Positions 17,850 through 26,198 of a stretch of DNA of 46,070 nt are shown here, one piece after another; the stretch's first letter is position 1; each line of letters begins with the position of its first letter. This DNA comes from a bacterium. GTDB taxonomy: Bacteria > Hydrogenedentota > Hydrogenedentia > Hydrogenedentiales > SLHB01. The notes beneath the pieces were generated by a model that was given only the letters and a program-made list of their open reading frames with translations, ran no database searches and was not told the DNA's origin. The translations under genes and the position numbers were made by a program. The DNA is taken from assembly GCA_024231375.1 (NCBI GenBank), contig JAAEQP010001230.1, forward strand, positions 1-46,070, given 5' to 3'.

Positions 17850-19376
17850 ATGCCTTTCGTCCTTGCCGGTGTGGTTTGTCTGATGGCCACGGGTTCCGCC
17901 GCCACTCCCAAAGCCTCGGCCCATCGTGGCGACAACGCCGCTGCCCCCGAAAACACCGTCCCCGCATTCGCGTCTGCCGTCCGCAAAGGCGCGCATCAGA
18001 TCGAATTCGACGTACACCTGACCAAAGACGGCGTCCCCATTGTGATGCACGACAGCACCGTCGACCGTACGACCGATGGTACTGGCGCCGTGGCGGACCT
18101 CACCTTCGCCGAACTACGCGGTCTCGACGCGGGCTCTTGGTTCAGAGCTGAGTTTGCCGGTGTCCGCGTGCCGACCGTGAACGAAGCGTTGGAGGCCATC
18201 CCTGGACCGATTCTGTGCAACATCCAGTTGAAGAACGCACCCGGCGTGGCCGAGGCGGTTACTCGTCTCATCGTCGCCATGGACCGGTTGGACCAGTGCT
18301 TCCTGGCGTGCTCAGTTGAACAGGCAGAGGCCGCCCGCGCCATCGCGCCACGCATCCGAATCTGCAATATGTCGGGCCCGCGCGGAACCGATCCGCGCGC
18401 CTACACCATGGTAACAACCGATTCCGGCGCGTCCTTTATCCAGTTCAAGGCCATGTCCCACGATATCCTGCCGGACGCAGTGGCCCAGGCCCGCAACTAC
18501 GGCCTCAAGGTCAACTACTTCAAGGCCGATGCCGAGTCCGACATCCGTGCGGCTGCTGAGGCCGGTGTCGACTACATCCTTACCGACAACCTGGACCTGT
18601 GCCTCAGCATCGTGGCCGATCATGGAACGAAACCCGTCGCTATACCGCACGTCGCGAAGGCGTGCGCCCACCGCGGCGACGGCAAGGCTGCGCCCGAAAA
18701 CACCGTCCCGGCGTTCCGGTCGGCTGTTGAGAAAGGCACGGACCAAATCGAATTCGACGTCTATCTGTCGAAGGACGGTCATCCCGTGGTGATTCACGAC
18801 ACCAAGGTGGACCGAACCACCAACGGGACCGGCAACGTGACCGACCTGACCTTCGACGAGCTTCGCGCCCTTGATGCGGGTTCCTGGTTCGCGCCCGAAT
18901 TCGCCGGCACCCAGATTCCGACGCTCAGAGAGACACTCGACGCCATTCCCGATCACGTGACCTGCAATGTCCACCTCAAGAATGCGCCTGGCGTCGCCGA
19001 AGCCGCTACCGAGGTCATTGTCGACATGGGACGCCTCGACCAGTGCTTCCTTGCCTGCACCGTCGATCAGGCCGAGGCGGCGCGCGCCATCACCCCCTAC
19101 ATCAAGGTCTGCAACATGTTCCGCCAGTCCGGTCCGCGCGACACCTACATCGACATCACCTTCAAGGCCGACACGGAGTACATCCAGTTGTTGGGGGACT
19201 TGGAAGGGCTCGAGGAAGCCGTGGACCAGGTCCACGCGCGGGGCGTGACCGTCAACTTCTTCGGCGCAAGCGAAGCCGACAAGATCGCGGCCTTGGCCGC
19301 TGCCGGCGTCGACTACATCCTCACCGACGACCTCGACACCTGCCTTGCGGTCCTCGCTGACCAACCCGGCCGCTGA
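17850..19376 (+). CDS. Exported tandem glycerophosphodiester phosphodiesterase
   Basis: 508 aa with a short signal-like N-terminus (FVLAGVVCLMATGSA). It holds two complete GDPD domains in tandem, about residues 22-262 and 271-506. Each begins with the catalytic HRG (His25, His274: AHRGD..APENTVPAF), then QIEFDVxLxKDG with the metal-binding Glu/Asp, a second HD (VMHDSTVDRTT; VIHDTKVDRTT) and a DAGSWF block. The domains resemble each other closely along their length, indicating an internal duplication. Family members hydrolyse glycerophosphodiesters to glycerol-3-phosphate and alcohol in the periplasm. Both active sites look intact. It starts 15 bases after the lipoprotein stop. Confidence 0.9.
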   Translation: MPFVLAGVVCLMATGSAATPKASAHRGDNAAAPENTVPAFASAVRKGAHQIEFDVHLTKDGVPIVMHDSTVDRTTDGTGAVADLTFAELRGLDAGSWFRAEFAGVRVPTVNEALEAIPGPILCNIQLKNAPGVAEAVTRLIVAMDRLDQCFLACSVEQAEAARAIAPRIRICNMSGPRGTDPRAYTMVTTDSGASFIQFKAMSHDILPDAVAQARNYGLKVNYFKADAESDIRAAAEAGVDYILTDNLDLCLSIVADHGTKPVAIPHVAKACAHRGDGKAAPENTVPAFRSAVEKGTDQIEFDVYLSKDGHPVVIHDTKVDRTTNGTGNVTDLTFDELRALDAGSWFAPEFAGTQIPTLRETLDAIPDHVTCNVHLKNAPGVAEAATEVIVDMGRLDQCFLACTVDQAEAARAITPYIKVCNMFRQSGPRDTYIDITFKADTEYIQLLGDLEGLEEAVDQVHARGVTVNFFGASEADKIAALAAAGVDYILTDDLDTCLAVLADQPGR

Positions 19377-19395
19377 CGGCTGCCTTCCATCCACC

Positions 19396-20676
19396 CTACG
19401 TGATCTTCGGCACCTCAAACCCTGGGCGATAGACGCGCGTCAACAGAGCGTTCGCTTGCTCGTCCCCGACGACCTGTTCGGTGGCGGGGTCGAATTGGAT
19501 GCTCCGGCCGACACGATAGGAGATGTTGCCGAGATGGCACAGCGCGGCGGCGATATGGCCCTGCAGGGGCGTTGCGGGCACAGCCGCGGGATCGCCGGCT
19601 CTGACAGCCTTGATGAACGCCGCCATGTGCACCTTGGTTGTATCCTTGTCGACTACCGGCAGTTCCTGGTCATCCGGGATGACGTTCCCGTCCGTGTCGT
19701 AGAACGCGGTGCCGTTGAAGTGGCCTTTCGTGCCACACCCTTCAATGAAGGGACCGCTGACCGTGTAGCGGTTGCGGATGTCGAGAATCAGTGTCGTACC
19801 GTCGGCAAAGGTGTGGGTCGTGCTCTGGAAGTTGGGCGTTTCACGCGCGTCATCCGTGTAGCCGAAGATGCCGCCCGTACTGTACGACCGCACGGGAAGC
19901 CCCTTGTCGAGGTACCAGTTGGCCACGTCCATACGGTGTGGACCATTGTTGCCTGTCTCGGCGTTGCCGTAGTGCCAGAACCAGTGCCAGTTGTAGTGGA
20001 CGTAGTTTTCGCTATAGGGTTTCTCGGTCGCTGGACCTTGCCACAGCGTCCAGTCGAGTCCATCCGGAACGGGCTGGCTGGCGGGGAAGCTGAAGGGCTC
20101 GCGGAATCGGGTGACGTTGCACCGGACCATGTGAATGTCGCCAATCAGGCCGGACCGGATACGTTCCGCGGCCCGCTGCCAAGGGGGTTCCGACCGCCGC
20201 TGCGTGCCGTGTTGCACTACGCGGCCATGCTTCTTCTGCGCCTCGACGAGTTGACGCCCCTCAAAGACCGTGTGTGAGATGGGCTTCTCGACATACACGT
20301 CCTTTCCGTTCTGCATGGCCCAGATGGCAGCGAGCACGTGCCAGTGGTTGGGCGTACCAACAGTCACGGCGTCGATGTCGGGGTCGGCCACCATGTCGCG
20401 AATATCATTGTAGGCTCTCGGCTCTTTGCCGGAGGCGTCCTTCAATTCCTGTGTACGAGGCGCCAGGACATTGGCATCCGGGTCGCACAGGGCGACCAGT
20501 TCAGCATCGGGCAGGTCGTGGGCCGTGCGGCCCAACGTCCATCCACGCCCCCGTAATCCGGCCGAACCGATGCGTACGCGGTCGTTTGCTCCAAACACTT
20601 TCCCCGTTGCCATGGTACCGGCCACAAGGACCGCCGAACTCGCTGTTCCCAGAAAACGCCTCCGATTCATCGCCAT
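19396..20676 (-). CDS. Tat-exported Gfo/Idh/MocA-family oxidoreductase
   Basis: 426 aa; ATG at 20676 follows GGAGGTTGGATCG. The N-terminus MNRRRFLGTASSAVLVAGT is a twin-arginine signal, so the folded, cofactor-loaded protein is exported to the periplasm. The NAD-binding Rossmann domain follows (VRIGSAGLRGRG, DAELVALCDPD, DAVTVGTPNHWH), with the family EKPISHTV (catalytic-lysine motif) and the C-terminal alpha/beta domain (MDVANWYLDKGLPVRSYS). Members act on sugars, inositols and related compounds. Expansion of Tat-exported members is typical of Planctomycetes and similar bacteria. It converges on the GDPD gene, with 19 bases between the stops, and is divergent from the HDOD gene. Confidence 0.92.
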   Translation of the reverse strand: MAMNRRRFLGTASSAVLVAGTMATGKVFGANDRVRIGSAGLRGRGWTLGRTAHDLPDAELVALCDPDANVLAPRTQELKDASGKEPRAYNDIRDMVADPDIDAVTVGTPNHWHVLAAIWAMQNGKDVYVEKPISHTVFEGRQLVEAQKKHGRVVQHGTQRRSEPPWQRAAERIRSGLIGDIHMVRCNVTRFREPFSFPASQPVPDGLDWTLWQGPATEKPYSENYVHYNWHWFWHYGNAETGNNGPHRMDVANWYLDKGLPVRSYSTGGIFGYTDDARETPNFQSTTHTFADGTTLILDIRNRYTVSGPFIEGCGTKGHFNGTAFYDTDGNVIPDDQELPVVDKDTTKVHMAAFIKAVRAGDPAAVPATPLQGHIAAALCHLGNISYRVGRSIQFDPATEQVVGDEQANALLTRVYRPGFEVPKIT

Positions 20677-20914
20677 CGATCCAACCTCCGGATACAGGGG
20701 CCGTCCCCAGTCGATAATGCGTCAGCATGCCCGTCACCTTCGCGAGTATGCGCCAAACGATGGTAGTTCGCTCGGCCGATCAGGTCAAGTGTTGCGCCCC
20801 CAACGCCCGGTCGTTCCAGACCCTCATGCGCCATGCGTCCACCGTCTTGTTGGCCGACGCAAAGACAAGGAGGCGAACCGTGAACGACGCGGGATAGGCA
20901 CACCACCAATGTGG

Positions 20915-20937
20915 CGTTGACACCACTGGTATCAACG
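20915..20937. repeat. Short inverted repeat in the divergent intergenic region
   Basis: CGTTGA-CACCACTGGTA-TCAACG: 6-bp arms around 11 bases, just upstream of the candidate promoter of the HDOD gene. It could be an operator, but six bases is close to chance. The remainder of the ~360-base interval 20677-21039 shows no gene. Confidence 0.3.
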
Positions 20938-20938
20938 C

Positions 20939-20967
20939 TTGCTTCCGAGGGCGTTTGACCGTATTAT
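20939..20967 (+). promoter_or_regulatory. Candidate promoter of the HDOD gene
   Basis: TTGCTT (20939-20944), 17-base spacer, TATTAT (20962-20967); the -10 is five of six to consensus. About 72 bases before the GTG start of the HDOD gene. Confidence 0.4.
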
Positions 20968-21039
20968 CTATAGAAGATTCTTAGCGCAAGCACGAAACGC
21001 CCCGGCCTCCGGGGCAGGCAGCAAGGAGTCAGTACACCC

Positions 21040-21903
21040 GTGATGGCGCCGAACCTGAGCGAAGCTGTTTCTCAGATTGACAAGCTGCCCACGCTGCCCG
21101 CCGTTCTGGGCCAGATTCTGGACACCATGTCCGACCCCGATTCGTCCGCGTTGGATTTGGCGCGCCATATCGCGGCCGACCAGAGCCTGTCGGCGCGTAT
21201 GCTTCAACTCGTGAACTCGGGCTTCTACGGGTTTTATCGGCAGATCACCAATATCACGGATGCCATCGTTATCCTGGGCTTCTCGGAGACGCGGGACCTC
21301 ATTCTCACCGCAACGGCCTTCACCGCCCTGCCCGTAGCCGCCTCGTCCGCCTATGACCGTACGGAACTCTGGCGCCATTCCCTGGCCACGGCCATGGCTG
21401 CCGACCGCATCGCCAAACGGCTTCGACTACCGGCCGGTCAGGGCTTCTTCAGCGCGGGACTGCTTCACGATGTCGGCAAGGTGGCGCTGGACGCGCTCTA
21501 TCCCGATCTTCTGGCCGAGGCCGCGCAACAGGCCCATAGTCAGGAACGAGAGCTTCACCAGATCGAACGTGAGAGCTATGACCTCACTCACGCCGATATC
21601 GGCGGCCTCCTCGCCGACCACTGGAACCTGCCCGAAACCGTCGTCACCGCCATCCGGCATCATCACGACCCGCACGCGGCGCCTGCCGATTCGTCCCTGG
21701 CGCCCGTCACCGCCCTCGCCAACTACGTGTCCTACATGGCCGACCTCGGTGAACCCAGCAACGGGTGCGTACCGGGATCGCCCCAAGCGGCCATGGAAGC
21801 GACCAAGTTCACGGAGGAGATGTGCGAGAAAGTGGCTGGCGATCTGGTCGAGTCCACCGAACGCATCGACCGCCTACTGGGTTGCCTGGGCGCCGCCAGC
21901 TGA
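21040..21903 (+). CDS. HDOD domain protein
   Basis: 287 aa from the GTG at 21040 (AGGAG 11 bases upstream); an ATG three bases later is almost equal. The HDOD domain spans nearly the whole protein: IDKLPTLPAVLGQIL at the N-terminus, the helical ADQSLSARMLQLVNSGFYG block, the AIVILGFSETRDL helix, and SAGLLHDVGK in the HD-like half, followed by DHWNLPETVVTAIRHHHDPH. HDOD proteins are signal-transduction modules related to HD-GYP but usually without phosphodiesterase activity. Here an HD pair and a His cluster remain, so residual metal binding is possible. There is no attached receiver or GGDEF domain. It is monocistronic, 138 bases before a convergent gene. Confidence 0.92.
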   Translation: MMAPNLSEAVSQIDKLPTLPAVLGQILDTMSDPDSSALDLARHIAADQSLSARMLQLVNSGFYGFYRQITNITDAIVILGFSETRDLILTATAFTALPVAASSAYDRTELWRHSLATAMAADRIAKRLRLPAGQGFFSAGLLHDVGKVALDALYPDLLAEAAQQAHSQERELHQIERESYDLTHADIGGLLADHWNLPETVVTAIRHHHDPHAAPADSSLAPVTALANYVSYMADLGEPSNGCVPGSPQAAMEATKFTEEMCEKVAGDLVESTERIDRLLGCLGAAS

Positions 21904-22041
21904 GCTCCACTATCCTGTCGGCGGCGGCTCCGAGCACGTTGACGAGCCATTCCACCTAACCTCGGATGCACTCTTCCTGCCAATGGTTCAACACAGGTGA
22001 GTAACTCGGAAGGCAGCGCGCCGTACCGCCGGGTTCCCACG

Positions 22042-22602
22042 CTAGGCCCGCGCGTTCTCCAAGGCGGCCTCAAGTTTCGGAAGGGTGGGGAGTGCGTCGA
22101 CCGGGTCGTCGTAGTACCCGCGAATCCATACCAGCACGCTGTCAATGACCTCCATGCGCCACCGGGCGGCGGGCCGGGCCAACTCGTCACGCAGATACTG
22201 AACGTCCCGAAGGATGCAGGTGCGCGCCTCTCCGTCCAGTGCGGAGAACTCGGCCTCGTCCACCAGCCGCTCAATGAGCAGCGGCACGTCCTCAAGGGCG
22301 GTCTCCTCCTGCCCTGGCGCTGCGGGGAACCGAAGGTTGAACTCGAACGTGTTCTCCACCAGGTCGATACCATCGGCCGTGATGCGCGCCGCCGCGAACA
22401 TGGGGGGGTTGTAGCTGGTCATCAATTCCACGTAGCCCCGGTCCGCCAGATAGTACGCGTTCGCCACGAGCCCGGTTCGCTTAATCGTCCCGTCATCCAT
22501 GAGGTCATTGGGAGCCATCATGTCCAACGGATCGGCCAGATAGCACTCGTACAGCTTCAGTAACAGCCTTCGCCGCACGGATTTCGGGTGCTCGGTGTGC
22601 AT
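22042..22602 (-). CDS. Winged-helix-like protein of unknown function
   Basis: 186 aa, with ATG at 22602. Residues ~10-82 (RRRLLLKLYECYLADP, LVANAYYLADRGYVELMT, ARITADGIDLVEN) follow a winged-helix layout: helices, then 'LADRGYVEL', then a strand ending in ITADGIDLVE, as in PadR/MarR-like regulators. The C-terminal 90 residues are acidic and helical (LLIERLVDEAEFSALDGEART) and unrecognised. No clear ribosome site is present; a TATAAT lies only 7 bases before the ATG, suggesting a leaderless message. It is divergent from leuA. A DNA-binding or regulatory role is inferred from the fold only. A much longer open frame continues antisense through leuA but has no coding signature. Confidence 0.65.
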   Translation of the reverse strand: MHTEHPKSVRRRLLLKLYECYLADPLDMMAPNDLMDDGTIKRTGLVANAYYLADRGYVELMTSYNPPMFAAARITADGIDLVENTFEFNLRFPAAPGQEETALEDVPLLIERLVDEAEFSALDGEARTCILRDVQYLRDELARPAARWRMEVIDSVLVWIRGYYDDPVDALPTLPKLEAALENARA

Positions 22603-22609
22603 GTCGGCG

Positions 22610-22639
22610 ATTATAGCAACGGCGTGTCGAGATTGACAC
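22610..22639 (-). promoter_or_regulatory. Candidate promoter for the winged-helix gene, leaderless
   Basis: Read on the minus strand: GTGTCA (22639-22634), 18-base spacer, TATAAT (22615-22610, perfect -10). The transcript would begin about at the ATG at 22602. The -35 overlaps that of the opposite promoter at 22633-22638. Confidence 0.5.
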
Positions 22640-22662
22640 CAATTTAGACGCTTTGCTACCCT
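22633..22662 (+). promoter_or_regulatory. Candidate promoter for leuA
   Basis: TTGACA (22633-22638), 18-base spacer, TACCCT (22657-22662). Perfect -35 but a weak -10. The start codon is 72 bases downstream. Confidence 0.4.
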
Positions 22663-22734
22663 CGCCCGTCGTAGTTGTACGGGCGAACACGCGCGGATCG
22701 ATTGGATTCCGCGCACCTGGTAGAAGGAGGTCCC

Positions 22735-24243
22735 ATGTCCGAGCGAGTGGAAATATTCGACACCACATTGCGGGACGGCGAGCAGTCGCCGGGCGCCAGC
22801 ATGAACGTCAACGAGAAACTCGAGATGGCGCGCCAACTCGAACGACTCGGTGTCGACATCATGGAGGCGGGATTCCCCATCGCGTCGGACCAGGAATTCG
22901 AGGGCGTCCAGCGTGTGGCCAAAGAAGTGAGCGCGCCGCGCGTCGCCGCATTGGCTCGTGCCACCACCAAAGACATCGAGCGCGCCGCCCAAGCTCTGGA
23001 AGCGGCCAAACGCCCCTTGCTCCACACCTTCATTGCCACCTCCGACATTCACCTCGAACACAAACTGCGCATGTCGCGTGAACAGGTGTTGGACAAGACC
23101 GCCGAGTCCGTGCGGTTGGCCAAGAGCCTCATCGACCGCGTCGAGTTCTCCGCCGAGGACGCCACGCGAAGCGACCTCGAATACCTGGCTCAGATTTCCG
23201 AAGCCGCCATCGGCGCCGGCGCCGACGTCATCAATCTGCCCGACACGGTGGGCTACACCACGCCCGGCGAAATCGAAGAGATGTTCCGGTTCGTCATTGC
23301 CAACGCCAAGGGCGCCGCGGACGTCGTGTTCTCGTCCCACAACCACAACGACTTGGGTTTGGCCGTCGCGAACGCCATGGCCGCGGTCCGTGGCGGCGCA
23401 CGTCAGATCGAGTGTACCGTGAACGGTATCGGCGAACGCGCAGGCAACACGGCCCTCGAAGAAGTGGTCATGGCGATGAAGACCCGGTCCAACATGTATC
23501 CCTACGAGACCGGCATCGATTCCGAGCAGATCGTCAAGTCCAGTAACATGCTCAGCAACCTGACCGGTCTGGTCGTGCCGTACAACAAGCCCATCGTCGG
23601 CCGCAACGCCTTCGCCCACGAGGCGGGCATCCATCAGCACGGCATGATCGCCAGCCGGCTCACCTACGAAATCATGACCCCCGAATCCGTTGGCTGTAGC
23701 CGTAGCGCCCTGGTCCTCGGCAAGCATTCCGGGAAGCACGGGCTCGCCAAGCGGTGTGAGGAGCTTGGGTATAGCCTGACCGCCGACGAAATCACCCAAC
23801 TCTATGACCGCTTCATCGCCCTCACCGACCGCAAGAAGGAAGTCTTCGAAGACGACCTCCGGGTGCTCGTGGCCACCATGCGCGATGAGAGCTTTGAGAC
23901 CTATCATCTCGAGCATCTGCGGACTTCCGGGGGCGACCCGACCATGGCCCTCGTGATTCTGCGGAAGGGCGACGAGGAGATGGTCGAGACCGCCGTGGGC
24001 GATGGTCCCGTGCATGCGGCCTGTATGGCCATCGAACGCATCACGGGCGTAGGCGGAAAACTCAGCGAGTTCTCGATTCGCGCCGCCACACCTGGCAAAG
24101 ACGCCTTGGGCGATGCCCACGTGACCGTGGAGTTCGATGGCAAGGCCATCTACGGCCAAGGCGCCAGCACCGACATCATCGAGGCCGCGGTTCAGGCCTA
24201 TCTGGGCGCGCTGAACAAGTTCCTCGCGCTTAGCGCAGGCTGA
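22735..24243 (+). CDS. leuA: 2-isopropylmalate synthase
   Basis: 502 aa from the ATG at 22735, preceded by AGAAGGAGGTCCC, a near-perfect ribosome site; the open frame extends 60 bases further upstream. It condenses acetyl-CoA with 2-oxoisovalerate, the first committed step of leucine synthesis. The HMGL-like TIM barrel is clear: FDTTLRDGEQSPGASM (metal and substrate), DIMEAGFPIAS, NLPDTVGYTTPGE, SSHNHNDLGLAVANA (the HxH metal ligands) and GIGERAGNTALEEV. The communication and LeuA allosteric dimer domains follow (FAHEAGIHQHG, LVLGKHSGKHG). Length fits short-form bacterial LeuA. Citramalate synthase is a close relative, but order and length fit LeuA better. Followed after 40 bases by glutamate dehydrogenase. 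Confidence 0.93.
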   Translation: MSERVEIFDTTLRDGEQSPGASMNVNEKLEMARQLERLGVDIMEAGFPIASDQEFEGVQRVAKEVSAPRVAALARATTKDIERAAQALEAAKRPLLHTFIATSDIHLEHKLRMSREQVLDKTAESVRLAKSLIDRVEFSAEDATRSDLEYLAQISEAAIGAGADVINLPDTVGYTTPGEIEEMFRFVIANAKGAADVVFSSHNHNDLGLAVANAMAAVRGGARQIECTVNGIGERAGNTALEEVVMAMKTRSNMYPYETGIDSEQIVKSSNMLSNLTGLVVPYNKPIVGRNAFAHEAGIHQHGMIASRLTYEIMTPESVGCSRSALVLGKHSGKHGLAKRCEELGYSLTADEITQLYDRFIALTDRKKEVFEDDLRVLVATMRDESFETYHLEHLRTSGGDPTMALVILRKGDEEMVETAVGDGPVHAACMAIERITGVGGKLSEFSIRAATPGKDALGDAHVTVEFDGKAIYGQGASTDIIEAAVQAYLGALNKFLALSAG

Positions 24244-24283
24244 TGCCGCCGCCCCGGCGTATGCAGTAACGAGGGGAGCCGCT

Positions 24284-25588
24284 ATGAACGTTGGGAATCG
24301 GTTGGAGGACTACGTCCAGAGCAAGGAGCCCCAGACCCGGTCCGCCATGCTCTTGGCCGAGAGTGCGCGCCGCCTGAAGATCGGTCGCGACGATCTCGCC
24401 GAGATCGTCAAACCCTACACCGTCTACATCCAGCGGCTACCCGTCGGCATTCTGGGCCGTGTGGTGAACGTCATCTCCGGCGTAGTGCTTCACAACCGCG
24501 CGCGCGGGCCCTACAAAGGCGGTATCCGCATCGCGCCCGACGTGGACCTCTGGGAAACCACCGAACTCGCCCGCCTCATGACGCTCAAGACCGCGCTGGC
24601 CGATGTCGAACTCGGCGGCGGGAAATCCGGTATCAGCGTCGATCTGCGCAAACTCCACAAGGTCATGCTGCGCGAGAAACGGTTCTCCGGCTCTTACCGG
24701 GAGTTCGAGAGTATCGCCAAACGCGACATCATCGACGAGTTCACCGATCACTTCGGCCGGTTCCTCTTCGCACGCCATGTCTACATCCCGGCACCCGACA
24801 TGGGCACCAGCGGCGACGAGATGGTCCGCATCTACAACGCCAGCCGCGACCCCGCCTGCGTCACGGGCAAGCCCGACGGCATCGAGGGATGGCTCCCCGG
24901 GCGCAGGGAAGCCACCGGCTACGGCGTCTACTATTCCATCGTCAAGGACATGGAGCGCCGCGGCGTCGCGCCCGACCAATGCACGGTCACCCTTCAAGGC
25001 TTCGGAAACGTCGGCTCCTGCGCAGCCCAGTTCTTGCATGAGACCGGCGTCAAGGTCACGGCCGTTACCGACATGACCGGCGGCGTTCACAACCCCGATG
25101 GACTGGACATCCCAGCCCTCATGAAACACTGCGCCAAGAACGGGTGCGTCGCTGGTTTCGGCAAACGGACCATGACCAACGCGCGACTGTTCGCCTTGCC
25201 CTGCGACTACCTGGTGCCAGCCGCGCGAGGCCACGTCATCGACGGGAAGAATGCGCGGAGCGTGAAGGCGGTCTGCGTCGTCGAAGCCGCCAACATGCCC
25301 GTCACCTACAAAGGCATGAAGGCTTTACACTCCCGCGGCATCGACCTCATCCCCGATACCTACGCCAACGCGGGCGGCGTCATCGCATCCAGTCTCGAAT
25401 ACCGGCACGCCCTCGGTGGAAGCAAGTACAACCGCGACATGGTCTTGGCTTACATCCGGGACATGTTTGACCGCATGTACGACAGCATGGTCCCCGCCAT
25501 GAAGAAGGGCCGATCCATGCCCGAAGCCGCCACCGACATCGCCCTGAAACGCGTCCATCAGACCATGCTGCAGCGGAGCTTGCTGTGA
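24284..25588 (+). CDS. gdhA: Glutamate dehydrogenase (Glu/Leu/Phe/Val dehydrogenase family)
   Basis: 434 aa; ATG at 24284 after GAGGGGAGC. It interconverts glutamate with 2-oxoglutarate and ammonia using NAD(P). The substrate domain has GPYKGGIRIAPDVDLWE, TTELARLMTLKTALADVELGGGKSGI (conserved lysines of the GDH active site) and PAPDMGTSGDEMVRIYNAS. The dinucleotide domain has REATGYGVYY and TLQGFGNVGSCAAQFLHE. Two substitutions relative to common GDH are not obvious. It lies 40 bases after leuA, so 2-oxo acid and amino-nitrogen metabolism could be co-expressed. Downstream is an intergenic inverted repeat. Leucine dehydrogenase is an alternative family member, but the length favours GDH. Confidence 0.92.
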   Translation: MNVGNRLEDYVQSKEPQTRSAMLLAESARRLKIGRDDLAEIVKPYTVYIQRLPVGILGRVVNVISGVVLHNRARGPYKGGIRIAPDVDLWETTELARLMTLKTALADVELGGGKSGISVDLRKLHKVMLREKRFSGSYREFESIAKRDIIDEFTDHFGRFLFARHVYIPAPDMGTSGDEMVRIYNASRDPACVTGKPDGIEGWLPGRREATGYGVYYSIVKDMERRGVAPDQCTVTLQGFGNVGSCAAQFLHETGVKVTAVTDMTGGVHNPDGLDIPALMKHCAKNGCVAGFGKRTMTNARLFALPCDYLVPAARGHVIDGKNARSVKAVCVVEAANMPVTYKGMKALHSRGIDLIPDTYANAGGVIASSLEYRHALGGSKYNRDMVLAYIRDMFDRMYDSMVPAMKKGRSMPEAATDIALKRVHQTMLQRSLL

Positions 25589-25636
25589 GTGGCAGTGACG
25601 AGAACTGCCATGACCGGCCACGGCAGAGCGGGATTC

Positions 25637-25729
25637 TTCACCACGAAGGTCACGAAGAGCACGAAGAAAGGGAATGGTTCTGACATCTTTCAGCTCCGGC
25701 TTCGTGTTCTTCGTAACCTTCGTGGTGAA
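25637..25729. repeat. Imperfect 30-bp inverted repeat (FTTKVTK-type element)
   Basis: Arms 25637-25666 (starting TTCACCACGAAGG) and 25700-25729 (ending CCTTCGTGGTGAA) match at 28 of 30 positions, separated by 33 bases. Each arm is built from CACGAAG units. The sequence translates to FTTKVTKSTK, a peptide string I remember from dispersed intergenic palindromes in many genomes. It fills part of the 379-base gap after gdhA and may terminate that transcript. Confidence 0.8.
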
Positions 25730-25817
25730 AAGGGTCCTTTCCGGATTGGTGCGCATACCCGCGCATACAGTGGGGAGACGGTTGGCCGACCGCCGAATGC
25801 CGACCGCCATCCACAAT

Positions 25818-25847
25818 TTGCGCGGTGTTGAATCCGTGTGCTATACT
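25818..25847 (+). promoter_or_regulatory. Candidate promoter of the rpmE-pssA operon
   Basis: TTGCGC (25818-25823), 18-base spacer, TATACT (25842-25847). The leader to the rpmE GTG would be about 115 bases. No leader structure was identified. Confidence 0.4.
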
Positions 25848-25967
25848 CCGCCGGTTTGTGAGAAGTCGATAATGCGCAACATCTTGCCCGCGACTGGCCT
25901 CGACCCCGGCACGCGCCGGTGGCAGCGCCCAGCGGGCTTGAACCGAAGCACAGAGTAGGAGAGTCCG

Positions 25968-26180
25968 GTGAAGAAAGACATTCACCCCAAGTACGAAGAT
26001 TGCCAGGTTTCATGCGCCTGTGGCAACAAGTTCGAGACCCGTTCGACGCAAGACACCATCAAGGTGGAGATCTGCTCGAACTGCCATCCCTTCTACACGG
26101 GCAAGCAGAAGCTCATCGACAGCGAGGGACGCGTCACCCGCTTCAACCGCAAGTACGGCCGCAAGAGCGAAGAAAACTAA
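25968..26180 (+). CDS. rpmE: 50S ribosomal protein L31
   Basis: 70 aa starting with GTG at 25968 after AGGAGAGTCCG. Ribosomal protein bL31 of the zinc-binding type: cysteines at 16, 18, 36 and 39 form the C-x-C...C-x-x-C knuckle (VSCACGNKF and [12 protein letters not shown]). It bridges the large and small subunits near the central protuberance. Length is normal. First gene of the run leading to prfA, which begins 18 bases on. Confidence 0.97.
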   Translation: MKKDIHPKYEDCQVSCACGNKFETRSTQDTIKVEICSNCHPFYTGKQKLIDSEGRVTRFNRKYGRKSEEN

Positions 26181-26198
26181 CCCCGTCTGCCATTCCCC

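Noticed and set aside
20667..20909. 80-codon minus-strand frame upstream of the Gfo/Idh/MocA gene
   Set aside because: It overlaps that gene's ribosome site, has no ribosome site of its own and shows no protein-like pattern.
22042..24159. A 705-aa minus-strand open frame running through leuA
   Set aside because: Only its last 186 residues look like protein and have a start with a promoter; the rest is low-complexity Gly/Val/His sequence antisense to a clear leuA, as expected from GC-rich codon positions.
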